From contig JAMORZ010000117.1 in assembly GCA_027063295.1 (NCBI GenBank), positions 1-8,323 on the forward strand: a stretch of DNA of 8,323 nucleotides, written 5' to 3'. Below, one piece after another: positions 1-6,283 of this stretch (position 1 is the first letter of the stretch; each line of letters opens with the position of its first letter). This DNA is from Sulfurimonas sp. Lineage in GTDB: Bacteria > Campylobacterota > Campylobacteria > Campylobacterales > Sulfurimonadaceae. The position numbers and the translations under genes were made by a program. The notes beneath the pieces were generated by a model. That model saw only the letters and a program-made list of their open reading frames with translations. It was not told the DNA's origin and ran no database searches.

Positions 1-7
1 GACAAAA

Positions 8-84
8 TGGTACGCCCGATAGGATTCGAACCTATAACCCTCGGAGCCGAAATCCGAAACTCTATCCAGTTGAGCCACGGACGC
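8..84 (-). tRNA. tRNA-Arg (anticodon TCG)
   Basis: A complete cloverleaf with encoded CCA (complement at 8-10) can be folded by hand. The D stem is GCTC/GAGT, the anticodon stem TCGGA/TCCGA with loop TTTCGGC, and the T arm ATAGG-TTCGAAT-CCTAT. The anticodon TCG lies at 48-50 and reads CGA (Arg). The acceptor stem has a G1-U72 wobble at its end and a second wobble at pair 4-69, which is slightly unusual. It is the last of three tRNA genes read in the same direction, and no promoter is evident in the 45-base spacer before it, so it is probably processed from a common precursor. Confidence 0.95.
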
Positions 85-129
85 TACTATATTTGTTATA
101 TGTTATTGTAATTTATATTTTAAAATCTA

Positions 130-207
130 TGGGGTGGGATACGAGATTCGAACTCGCGGCCCCCAGTGCCACAAACTAGTGCTCTAACCAACTGAGCTAA
201 TCCCACC
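130..207 (-). tRNA. tRNA-His (anticodon GTG)
   Basis: The cloverleaf is complete, with acceptor stem GTGGGAT/ATCCCAC, D stem GCTC/GAGC, anticodon stem CTAGT/ACTGG, loop TTGTGGC, T arm GCGAG-TTCGAAT-CTCGT and encoded CCA. The anticodon GTG (complement at 170-172) reads CAC/CAU. The discriminator base is C73, and the gene also encodes the extra G at position -1 (complement at 207) that pairs with it. This G-1:C73 pair is the histidine identity element and independently confirms the assignment. It is the middle gene of the minus-strand cluster. Confidence 0.97.
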
Positions 208-248
208 ATGTTTTTTGATTGTAAAATATAAAGTTGATAATTTGAAAG

Positions 249-326
249 TGGTCGGGGTGAAAGGACTCGAACCTTCGGCCCCTTGGTCCCAAACCAAGTA
301 CTCTAACCATACTGAGCTACACCCCG
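249..326 (-). tRNA. tRNA-Pro (anticodon TGG)
   Basis: The cloverleaf is complete, with acceptor stem CGGGGTG/CACCCCG, D stem GCTC/GAGT, anticodon stem CTTGG/CCAAG, loop TTTGGGA, a T arm closing GAAGG/CCTTT, discriminator A and encoded CCA (complement at 249-251). The anticodon TGG (complement at 289-291) reads proline CCN codons. This is the promoter-proximal gene of the cluster, about 40 bases after the start point predicted for the promoter at 372-400. Confidence 0.96.
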
Positions 327-371
327 ACCTATACACACTAAACAGACACTTGTTCTGATTAATGAGTCGGA

Positions 372-400
372 ATTATAGACAATTTTTTAAAAGATGTCAA
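372..400 (-). promoter_or_regulatory. sigma-70 promoter of the tRNA cluster
   Basis: Read on the minus strand this is TTGACA (395-400), a 17-base spacer and TATAAT (372-377), an exact match to the consensus at both hexamers with ideal spacing. The predicted start near 365 gives a leader of about 40 bases before tRNA-Pro. Upstream on the minus strand (401-425) is an A/T tract with the phasing of an UP element. The bases just after the -10 box (TCCGACTC) are GC-rich compared with the surroundings, a discriminator type linked to stringent control in other bacteria; that regulatory point is inference. Confidence 0.85.
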
Positions 401-440
401 TAGTTTTTTGAAAAATATTCAAAAAATTTGAGAATTTCTG

Positions 441-464
441 TATAATTCTATCAATATAAGAGGA
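441..464 (+). promoter_or_regulatory. -10 box and ribosome binding site of the NSS transporter operon
   Basis: TATAAT at 441-446 is a perfect -10 box. No -35 hexamer is recognisable at the proper distance, but the upstream sequence is a run of phased A and T tracts, as is usual for Campylobacterota sigma-70 promoters. A start near 453 would give a short leader holding the ribosome binding site AAGAGGA (458-464), seven bases before the ATG at 471. The promoter is divergent from the tRNA promoter and shares its A/T tracts. Confidence 0.65.
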
Positions 465-470
465 AAATCG

Positions 471-1811
471 ATGAAAATAGCAAGATTTAGTAGGATTGGA
501 TTTATTTTAGCTGCTGCTGGAAGTGCAGTTGGACTTGGAAATATTTGGAAGTTTCCATATATTGCTGGTGAGTATGGTGGAGGTGCATTTGTACTTGTCT
601 ATCTACTTACTGTACTTTTGATAGGGTTTTCTATCATGATAGCTGAGATGCTCATAGGATATCTTGGTCGAAGAGATACAGTAACATCATTTGAAGAGCT
701 TGCACCTAAGAGCAAAGGTCTTTGGAAGTTTGGGGGTTTTCAGGCGATGGCTGGATTACTTATCATGACTTTTTATTCTGTTGTTATAGGATGGATCTTT
801 AACTACATCATCACCTCTTTATCAACACTCCCTGCAACTGTAGAGCAAGCAGAACAGACTTTTGGCTCTATGTTACATACTGATATCGGTACGCAACTTT
901 TTTACCATACTGTTGCGTTTATCTGGATCACCTATGTAGTCAACAAGGGTATCAAAGGTGGTATAGAAAAGATGAACCTTGTGTTGATGCCGATGCTGAT
1001 GGTGATCTTAGGTGGGATGTTTTTGTATGCTATGTCACTTGATACTTTTTCAAAAGCACTCGATTTTATGTTTATGCCTCATTGGGAGAAGATAAATGCC
1101 AATGCATTTGTTGTAGCAGTTGGGCATGCATTTTTTACCCTCTCTTTAGGGATGGGAGCTATCATGACATATTCTGCATCTTTGGAGAAAAACTCAAACC
1201 TTGTTAAAAATGCTTTTTGGGTTGTGTTTTTAGACACTCTCATTGCTATTGTAGCTGGGCTTATGCTTTTTACATTTCTTTATCAGTACGGATCAGGTCC
1301 TGCAAAAGGTCCTGGACTTGTATTTATCTCTTTGCCTGCTGCGTTTTATGAGATGGGTATTTTAGGCAATATATTTGCTGTACTTTTTTTCATTGCACTT
1401 GCGTTTGCAGGGCTTACATCTTCTGTTTCTTTGGTAGAGCCAATGGTGCAGTACTTTATAGATAGATTTGGATGGAGCAGACTCAAAGCTTCCATCTCGA
1501 TGGGGTTGTTTTTCTACCTTATAGGGATCATAGCCTTGCTTTCAAATATAGATGGATTTAAAGACTCACTTACATGGGGAGATAAGAACTTTTTTGATTG
1601 GGTGGACTTTTTTACAGCTGCTGTGATGTTACCACTTGGTGGACTTGTGATGGCTGTGTTTGTTGGGTTTGTCTTACCTGAGGAGCAGGTTAGCAGTGTG
1701 ATGAAGTCACAGCTAACATGGGCATATCCTCTGTGGAGATTTTCACTTCGCTACATCACACCGGTTGCGATGGTTCTTGTGATACTCTCTTTAGTAGGGG
1801 TGCTCTCATGA
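471..1811 (+). CDS. Sodium-dependent transporter, neurotransmitter:sodium symporter (SNF/NSS) family
   Basis: A 446-residue inner-membrane protein of the LeuT-fold NSS family, which couples Na+ entry to uptake of amino acids or related solutes; the substrate cannot be read from sequence. TM1 carries the family signature GSAVGLGNIWKFPY (17-30), with N24 at the LeuT Asn27 sodium/substrate position. TM3 has Y102, TM6 has FFTLSLGMG (221-229, T223 as LeuT Thr254), and TM8 has AGLTSS (313-318), giving the Ala/Thr/Ser of the second sodium site. About 11 membrane segments are visible, ending at TM11 (about 422-445), so the twelfth helix of LeuT is absent, as in other short bacterial members. The start is supported by AAGAGGA seven bases upstream. 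Its stop overlaps the next ATG by four bases, so the following small gene is probably translationally coupled. Confidence 0.95.
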   Translation: MKIARFSRIGFILAAAGSAVGLGNIWKFPYIAGEYGGGAFVLVYLLTVLLIGFSIMIAEMLIGYLGRRDTVTSFEELAPKSKGLWKFGGFQAMAGLLIMTFYSVVIGWIFNYIITSLSTLPATVEQAEQTFGSMLHTDIGTQLFYHTVAFIWITYVVNKGIKGGIEKMNLVLMPMLMVILGGMFLYAMSLDTFSKALDFMFMPHWEKINANAFVVAVGHAFFTLSLGMGAIMTYSASLEKNSNLVKNAFWVVFLDTLIAIVAGLMLFTFLYQYGSGPAKGPGLVFISLPAAFYEMGILGNIFAVLFFIALAFAGLTSSVSLVEPMVQYFIDRFGWSRLKASISMGLFFYLIGIIALLSNIDGFKDSLTWGDKNFFDWVDFFTAAVMLPLGGLVMAVFVGFVLPEEQVSSVMKSQLTWAYPLWRFSLRYITPVAMVLVILSLVGVLS

Positions 1812-2080
1812 CAAATCTTCAGCAGTGTCAAGAGCTTTTAGAGCAAAATGGCATCAACTCTTTAAGCGAGATAGATTTTGATGTCAACGGCAAAGTGCAT
1901 ACTCTTTCATATAACTATATCATAGAGAGTTTTATGCAGGCATCTGATGAGTCTCAGCTTGTATTTTTCACAGCCTTACAAAAAGCACTTGAAGTGGAAA
2001 ATATGGGTGCTGAGAAATTTTTTGAGGGGATGGGGCAGTTACTTTTGATGAGCCATCTCTCTGAGAAGTTCGGAGGTTAG
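1808..2080 (+). CDS. Hypothetical protein, 90 aa, NSS operon
   Basis: I do not recognise a named family. The protein is 90 residues, acidic, without signal peptide or membrane segment, and looks largely helical (for example about 45-88). It has a single cysteine (C7). The ATG at 1808 overlaps the transporter stop as ATGA, the commonest coupling arrangement in this window. An upstream in-frame ATG at 1718 would lie inside the transporter gene in another frame and is not favoured. The next gene follows after two bases. Position suggests a soluble partner or regulator of the transporter, or simply a passenger in its operon; neither is shown by sequence. Confidence 0.8.
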   Translation: MTNLQQCQELLEQNGINSLSEIDFDVNGKVHTLSYNYIIESFMQASDESQLVFFTALQKALEVENMGAEKFFEGMGQLLLMSHLSEKFGG

Positions 2081-2082
2081 CT

Positions 2083-2286
2083 ATGGGTTGGACATGTCAG
2101 CACGATTTTAAGGGGTACTGTAAACTTTTAAATGTAGCTTGTTCACCAGGTATAAAAGGGTGCACACTCAACAAAGGTAAGCATGAGTATATTTTTACAA
2201 CAGGAAGTTATGAAGAAGATAAAAAACGAGTAGAAGAAAAAGAGCAAGAGCAGATCGATTTTGCTGCTCTTGCAAGGAGTAACTAA
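2083..2286 (+). CDS. Small four-cysteine protein, 67 aa
   Basis: Unrecognised family. The N-terminal half has four cysteines at near-regular spacing, C5-X7-C13-X6-C20-X6-C27, with H7 nearby and a GxKGC motif (23-27). This suggests a small metal (zinc or iron-sulfur) site or two disulfides. The C-terminal half is charged and probably a helix (43-60, rich in E, K and Q). There is no signal peptide, so a cytoplasmic metal-binding role is more likely than disulfides. A strong ribosome binding site GGAGG (2072-2076) sits six bases before the ATG, inside the end of the previous gene. Its last four bases overlap the stop of the convergent thiG gene. Confidence 0.8.
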   Translation: MGWTCQHDFKGYCKLLNVACSPGIKGCTLNKGKHEYIFTTGSYEEDKKRVEEKEQEQIDFAALARSN

Positions 2287-3062
2287 AACTGTATCATTCC
2301 ATCAATTGGGCTTGATGCAGTTGCATAAGGGCGTTTTGGTATGCGACCTGCAAGGTAGCTCATACGACCAGCTTGTACTGCATGTTTCATCGCTTGAGCC
2401 ATCATAATCGGGTCTTGTGCTTGAGCGATCGCAGTGTTTGTAAGCACACCCTCAGCTCCAAGCTCCATAGCATAAGCCGCATCACTGGCACAGCCGATTC
2501 CTGCATCAACAATCACAGGAACATCAACGGCTTCACGAACAAAAACAACATTGTAAGGGTTTTGTACACCAAGCCCACTCCCAATAGGTGCAGCCAAAGG
2601 CATCACAGCATGTGCTCCTGCATCTTCAAGACGTTTTGCCATGATAGGGTCATCCGAAGTGTATGCCATGATAGTAAAACCATCTTTGTAGAGCACTTCA
2701 CAAGCTTTGATCGTCTCAAGTACATCAGGGTAGAGAGTTTTTTGTGTATCACCAATCACTTCAAGTTTGATAAGGTCTATCCCTGTTGCTTCACGAGTGA
2801 GTCTAAAAGTTGTGATAGCCTCCTCAGCAGTTACACACCCAGCAGAGTTTGGTAAAAACTTTACATTTGTTCCTGCAAAAGTATCACGAAGATTCTCTTT
2901 GTCTGGGTCTGTGATGTTTAAACGGCGAACTGCCACAGTGATAAGCTCACTTCCACTTGCAAGTGTTGCCTCTTTTGTCATCTCAAAAGAGTCATACTTT
3001 CCACTCCCTACGATAAGGCGGCTTCCAAGTTCATACTTTCCTATTTTTAGTTTGTTATCCAT
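2283..3062 (-). CDS. thiG: Thiazole synthase ThiG
   Basis: ThiG builds the thiazole phosphate ring of thiamine from 1-deoxy-D-xylulose 5-phosphate, dehydroglycine and the sulfur of ThiS thiocarboxylate. The full 259 residues match the usual family length and cover the TIM barrel. Visible are the N-terminal GSRLIVGSGKY (13-23), the Schiff-base lysine K99 in IKLEVIGD (98-105), PIGSGLGVQNP (159-169) and the phosphate-binding VDAGIG (185-190). The start has AGGA (complement 3071-3074) at normal distance. It is the last gene of the minus-strand set, 49 bases after nnr. No thiS, thiF or thiH lies in the window, so sulfur carrier and dehydroglycine supply must be encoded elsewhere. The 49-base upstream gap is too short for a TPP riboswitch. 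Confidence 0.97.
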   Translation of the reverse strand: MDNKLKIGKYELGSRLIVGSGKYDSFEMTKEATLASGSELITVAVRRLNITDPDKENLRDTFAGTNVKFLPNSAGCVTAEEAITTFRLTREATGIDLIKLEVIGDTQKTLYPDVLETIKACEVLYKDGFTIMAYTSDDPIMAKRLEDAGAHAVMPLAAPIGSGLGVQNPYNVVFVREAVDVPVIVDAGIGCASDAAYAMELGAEGVLTNTAIAQAQDPIMMAQAMKHAVQAGRMSYLAGRIPKRPYATASSPIDGMIQF

Positions 3063-3093
3063 AAAAGATTTCCTATAGCTTTATAATTGTTGA

Positions 3094-3102
3094 TTTATAA
3101 CA
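3094..3102 (-). promoter_or_regulatory. Possible extended -10 promoter for thiG
   Basis: In the short gap between nnr and thiG the minus strand reads TGTTATAAA, an extended -10 box (TG, one base, TATAAA). A start near 3087 would leave a leader of about 25 bases containing the thiG ribosome binding site. No -35 box is evident, and the AT-rich gap could give such a match by chance, so thiG may equally be read from the upstream promoter. Confidence 0.3.
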
Positions 3103-3111
3103 TAAGCAATC

Positions 3112-4509
3112 TTAGAGATTGCCAATACCCTCTATCAAATCATCTGGTGTAAGTGAAAAATCAGCACCAGTGTAGTTTTGAGCCACTTTTGTGTGTGCAA
3201 GTGAGCCACTAATGGCTGCTTGAAGTGGAGTATATCCTTGTGCCAAAAGTGAGGCGATGAGTCCTGAGAGTATATCACCGCTACCACCTTTTGCAAGTTT
3301 GGAGCTACCGTGTGGGTTGATGTAGAGCATATCTTGGTAAGAGATGATTACATTGGCTCCCTTAAGAAGTAAGACAACATCAGGGTAGTGATGTGTAAAA
3401 AGCTGTGCATACTCAAACCTTTTTTCTTGGAGTTGCTCAATGGTGATATCTGCAAGATCTAAGGTTTTTAGAAGTGAGACAAACTCTTTTGGGTGTGGAG
3501 TGATGATGGTGTTGTTGCGTTTGAGAAGTTGTACCATTGCAGAGCTATGTAAAATATCTGCATCTAAAATAACACCCACATTGTGCGCAAACAAGCTCTC
3601 AAGTTGCGTTTTAGTTACATCACCAAGCCCCATGCCACATGCAAGTGCTGTTGCGTTTGGTGCTATATCGTCTCTTAGCATCAGTGTGTGTGGTATGGTT
3701 GTAGTGCTTTTTTGTAAAGCCACAAGAGAGACAAGTCCAGCTCCAAAACGCAAAGCTGAGAGTGCACTGATGAGTGCGGCACCACTTTTCTCACCCATTG
3801 CAACACAAAGATGTCCAAAGCTTCCTTTGTGGGTATTTGGGTTCTTTCTGCTTGGCAGTTGCATATCGCTAAACTCCAAAAGATTTATTGTGCTTGGCAC
3901 CTCATAAAGCTCTCTTGAGATACCAAGGTTGAGTACCTCTATCTTGCCTACAAATGCTTTGGCACTATCGCTAAACATAGAGAGTTTGAGTGCTCCCATA
4001 GTCAGTGTAGTATCTGCGTAAAATGTATGAGAAGCTACAATCCCATCAGCACTGAGCCCAGAGGGAGTGTCACAGGCGATTTTGTAAGCTTGGAGTTGGT
4101 TAAGAGTTTGTAAAAGATTGCCAAGTTTCTCATCAAACTCCCCACGAAATCCAGTCCCCACAATAGCATCAACAACAACATCATAACTCTTTTTAAGTTG
4201 TGTTGTTGGGGTGATGCCAAGTGAGGTGTTGCGTTTTTGTTGGAGTTGAGCCATGGGAGATTTTGGCTCTTTGGCATAGTAAAGAGAGATGGCATACTCT
4301 TTGTAAAGCAGTCTTGCAAGAGCAAGTCCATCTGCACCGTTGTTGCCACTCCCTGTGACGATGAGCACAGAGCTGTTTTTTGAGAAGTTCTCTCTTATAA
4401 ATGTAGCGATCCCTTCAGCTGCATGCTCCATCAAAAGATCTTCATTTAAGAAAAATTGCTCATAACAGCGTTTATCTAGTGAGCCAACTTCATGGTAGAT
4501 CTTTTGCAT
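3112..4509 (-). CDS. nnr: Bifunctional NAD(P)H-hydrate epimerase / ADP-dependent NAD(P)H-hydrate dehydratase
   Basis: A metabolite-repair enzyme that converts damaged, hydrated NADH and NADPH (R and S forms) back to usable cofactor. At 465 residues it has both halves in the usual order. The N-terminal epimerase (YjeF_N, about 1-215) shows GSGNNGADG (53-61), DAIVGTGFRGE (114-124) and CDTPSGLSADG (146-156). The C-terminal dehydratase (carbohydrate-kinase-like fold, about 220-465) shows NTHKGSFGH (225-233), TPHPKEF (337-343), LLKGANVII (381-389) and GGSGDILSG (408-416), with D412 the expected catalytic base. Both sets of key residues look complete. It starts three bases after the stop of the ATPase gene, so the two are co-transcribed. 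Confidence 0.96.
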   Translation of the reverse strand: MQKIYHEVGSLDKRCYEQFFLNEDLLMEHAAEGIATFIRENFSKNSSVLIVTGSGNNGADGLALARLLYKEYAISLYYAKEPKSPMAQLQQKRNTSLGITPTTQLKKSYDVVVDAIVGTGFRGEFDEKLGNLLQTLNQLQAYKIACDTPSGLSADGIVASHTFYADTTLTMGALKLSMFSDSAKAFVGKIEVLNLGISRELYEVPSTINLLEFSDMQLPSRKNPNTHKGSFGHLCVAMGEKSGAALISALSALRFGAGLVSLVALQKSTTTIPHTLMLRDDIAPNATALACGMGLGDVTKTQLESLFAHNVGVILDADILHSSAMVQLLKRNNTIITPHPKEFVSLLKTLDLADITIEQLQEKRFEYAQLFTHHYPDVVLLLKGANVIISYQDMLYINPHGSSKLAKGGSGDILSGLIASLLAQGYTPLQAAISGSLAHTKVAQNYTGADFSLTPDDLIEGIGNL

Positions 4510-4512
4510 CTG

Positions 4513-5247
4513 CTACTCTTCGAAGCGATACTCATCAATCTCTACGATATTGCTTTTTATATCGTTAAAGAGTAGGGTAGGATAAGCAGTTCTGTACTGG
4601 TAGTAAAACTTGTTTTTTGTAAGTGTTTTTAAGATGGCTGTGTTGTAGTAGTTTGCGTTTGAACACTTTCCAACAAAAAGAAAACTAAAAAGTAGTTTGA
4701 GGTGTGGGTTTTCAAAAGTTGTATGTGGTTGTGCCAAAAATGTAAAACCAAATTTTTGCAGGTTGATAAACCCTAACATATAGAGTAAAAAGTCCTCAAA
4801 TTTTGTGTAAAAACCGTTGAGGTTTTCGATGTCATGGAAAAAGTAGTAGTAGTTATCTAGCAGTGCTTGTTGACTAATAGATTGTGAGAGTTTACTTTTT
4901 TGATCTTTTTTCCCTGAGAAGTTACTTGGATCTACTGCCATGTAGATATGTTTTCTCTCTTCGATCAGTTTTGCAAATGCAGCATCAAACTCTTGAGAAT
5001 CACTAAACTGAATGTAGTTAAAATGCTCATCTTTGTAACGAAGTTCAATCTCATCTTCGCTTGAGTTTGAAAAGTCCATATAAAGTGTTGGAACATTTTG
5101 CTCAATGGCAAAAGTTCTAATTTTACATGCAAGGTTTGTTTTTCCTGCACCTTGTTCCCCTAAAATGAGTGTGTTGTGGTGTAAAACTCTGTCTTCTAGT
5201 TTAAGTGTATTGATAGTATCTACATATTTTCCGATTGTTCTTGCCAT
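4513..5247 (-). CDS. P-loop ATPase, HerA/FtsK-like, function unknown
   Basis: A 244-residue ATP-binding protein. The Walker A motif is GEQGAGKT (30-37), preceded by the hydrophobic strand NTLIL. A strand ending TLYMDFSN (54-61) and a candidate Walker B, IYMAVD (101-106), follow. Near 168-194 the stretch TFLAQPH, then a Phe-rich strand and VGK, resembles the late Q-containing segment of HerA/FtsK-superfamily ATPases. The rest (Tyr/Phe-rich middle, 130-170) is not recognised. I chose the ATG at 5247 because AAGGAGT (complement 5252-5258) sits at proper distance; an in-frame ATG at 5292 would add 15 residues, has no such site, and would lie at or upstream of the likely transcription start. The gene is first in the nnr-thiG direction. 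DNA or protein translocation is possible but unproven. Confidence 0.7.
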   Translation of the reverse strand: MARTIGKYVDTINTLKLEDRVLHHNTLILGEQGAGKTNLACKIRTFAIEQNVPTLYMDFSNSSEDEIELRYKDEHFNYIQFSDSQEFDAAFAKLIEERKHIYMAVDPSNFSGKKDQKSKLSQSISQQALLDNYYYFFHDIENLNGFYTKFEDFLLYMLGFINLQKFGFTFLAQPHTTFENPHLKLLFSFLFVGKCSNANYYNTAILKTLTKNKFYYQYRTAYPTLLFNDIKSNIVEIDEYRFEE

Positions 5248-5281
5248 TGTGACTCCTTGTAAAATCATTGTCTTATATGCC

Positions 5282-5287
5282 ATTATA
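5282..5287 (-). promoter_or_regulatory. -10 box for the ATPase-nnr-thiG operon
   Basis: The minus strand reads TATAAT here (plus-strand ATTATA). The predicted start near 5275 leaves a leader of about 28 bases with the AAGGAGT ribosome binding site before the ATG at 5247. No clear -35 hexamer is seen; the sequence upstream has a T-rich run (complement of 5301-5306). It is divergent from the kdsD -10 box 22 bases away. Confidence 0.55.
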
Positions 5288-5308
5288 CTCATCTCAAGTT
5301 AAAAAAGG

Positions 5309-5314
5309 TATAAT
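5309..5314 (+). promoter_or_regulatory. -10 box of the kdsD operon, very close to the start codon
   Basis: TATAAT ends only six bases before the kdsD ATG at 5321. With a usual start six to seven bases after the box, transcription would begin at or next to the A of the ATG, giving a leaderless messenger. An alternative is an unseen promoter further upstream, with AAAAAAGG (5301-5308) acting as a ribosome binding site at a rather long distance of 12 bases. Confidence 0.55.
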
Positions 5315-5320
5315 ATCATC

Positions 5321-6283
5321 ATGAATTACAAAACTATCGCACAAGAAACACTCAAGATTGAAGCACAAACACTTCTCGATGCAACTGAGGGGATCGATGA
5401 TAACTTTTCAAGATCTGTTGAGCTCATTTTAGAATGTAAGGGTAAGTTGATTGTTACTGGTGTTGGAAAAAGTGGGCTTATTGGTGCAAAACTTGCAGCT
5501 ACATTTGCTTCTACTGGAACACCAAGCTTTTTTCTTCATCCAACTGAAGCACTGCATGGTGATTTGGGGATGATAGGGAGTGATGATGTAGTACTTGGTA
5601 TCAGTTACTCTGGAGAGAGTGAAGAACTTAGTGCTATCTTGCCTCATATAAAACGTTTTGGGGTAAAGCTCATTGGCATGACAAAAAGTGCAAACTCAAC
5701 ACTTGGTAGTCATAGTGATGTGGTGATAGAGATGCCTGTCAAAAAAGAGGCATGTCCCATAGATACAGCACCCACAAGCTCAACAACACTCACACTTGCT
5801 CTTGGTGATGCACTTGCAGTTGCACTGATGAGAGCAAGAGATTTTCAAAAGAGTGACTTTGCTTCGTTTCATCCTGGTGGAGCACTCGGTAAAAAGCTTT
5901 TCATCAAAGTGTCAAACCTGATGCAAACACAACAACTTCCACTCATACCACAAAACGCAAAGCTCAAAGATGCCATCTTGGCTATTAGTGAGGGGCGTTT
6001 GGGAACTGCACTTATTGTTGATGATGAGCAAAAATTAGTTGCTCTAATGAGTGATGGTGATGTAAGGCGTGCACTTTTGAGTGAGAGCTTTTCTCTTGAT
6101 AATTTGGCTTTAGATTTTGCAACAAAAAAGCCAACCGTATGTGAAGATGCAGATATGCTAGCATCCGATGCACTTGTACTCATAGAGGAAAAAAAGATAC
6201 AACTTCTTGTCATTACAGATAAAGAAAAACATATACAAGGGGTGTTGCATATCCACACCCTTATAGAGAAAGGTATCTCATGA
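5321..6283 (+). CDS. kdsD: D-arabinose-5-phosphate isomerase (KdsD/KpsF family)
   Basis: Interconverts ribulose 5-phosphate and arabinose 5-phosphate, the first step towards Kdo, the sugar linking lipid A to the LPS core; it acts in the cytoplasm. The 320 residues hold an N-terminal SIS domain (about 30-185) followed by two CBS domains (about 198-257 and 264-320), the standard architecture. The four residues studied in E. coli KdsD (K59, E111, E152, H193) all align with one constant offset: K50 in GVGKSG, E102 in SGESEEL, E143 in KKEACP and H184 in FHPGGALG. SIS phosphosugar motifs TGVGKSGLIG (46-55) and APTSSTTL (150-157) are intact. The CBS pair may sense a nucleotide. Its stop overlaps the mntA start as ATGA. 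Confidence 0.96.
   Translation: MNYKTIAQETLKIEAQTLLDATEGIDDNFSRSVELILECKGKLIVTGVGKSGLIGAKLAATFASTGTPSFFLHPTEALHGDLGMIGSDDVVLGISYSGESEELSAILPHIKRFGVKLIGMTKSANSTLGSHSDVVIEMPVKKEACPIDTAPTSSTTLTLALGDALAVALMRARDFQKSDFASFHPGGALGKKLFIKVSNLMQTQQLPLIPQNAKLKDAILAISEGRLGTALIVDDEQKLVALMSDGDVRRALLSESFSLDNLALDFATKKPTVCEDADMLASDALVLIEEKKIQLLVITDKEKHIQGVLHIHTLIEKGIS

Noticed and set aside
1718..1807. Upstream in-frame ATG for the 90-residue protein
   Set aside because: It lies wholly inside the transporter gene in another frame; the ATGA overlap at 1808 is the normal coupled start and no reason favours 30 more residues.
2373..2855. Plus-strand open frame of 160 codons opposite thiG
   Set aside because: It is a mirror frame of a strongly conserved gene; its product is Cys/Ser/His-rich with no recognisable domain. 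The same applies to 2767-3078 and 3440-3907 on the plus strand.
3081..3100. Inverted repeat between nnr and thiG (TTATAA at both ends) as an operator or terminator
   Set aside because: Each half is itself a short palindrome of A/T only, the interior does not pair, and no T run follows; chance in AT-rich DNA explains it.
3063..3111. TPP riboswitch before thiG
   Set aside because: The gap is only 49 bases and lacks the conserved CUGAGA-type thi-box; it is plain AT-rich sequence.
5248..5292. Longer ATPase start with 15 extra residues
   Set aside because: It has no ribosome binding site, and the likely transcription start near 5275 lies inside it; the ATG at 5247 has AAGGAGT in place.
5869..6258. 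Minus-strand open frame of 129 codons opposite kdsD
   Set aside because: Serine/cysteine-rich shadow of the CBS domains, without ribosome binding site or family resemblance. Other shadows at 5429-5647, 4035-4349, 4965-5150 and 7938-8165 were dropped for the same reason.
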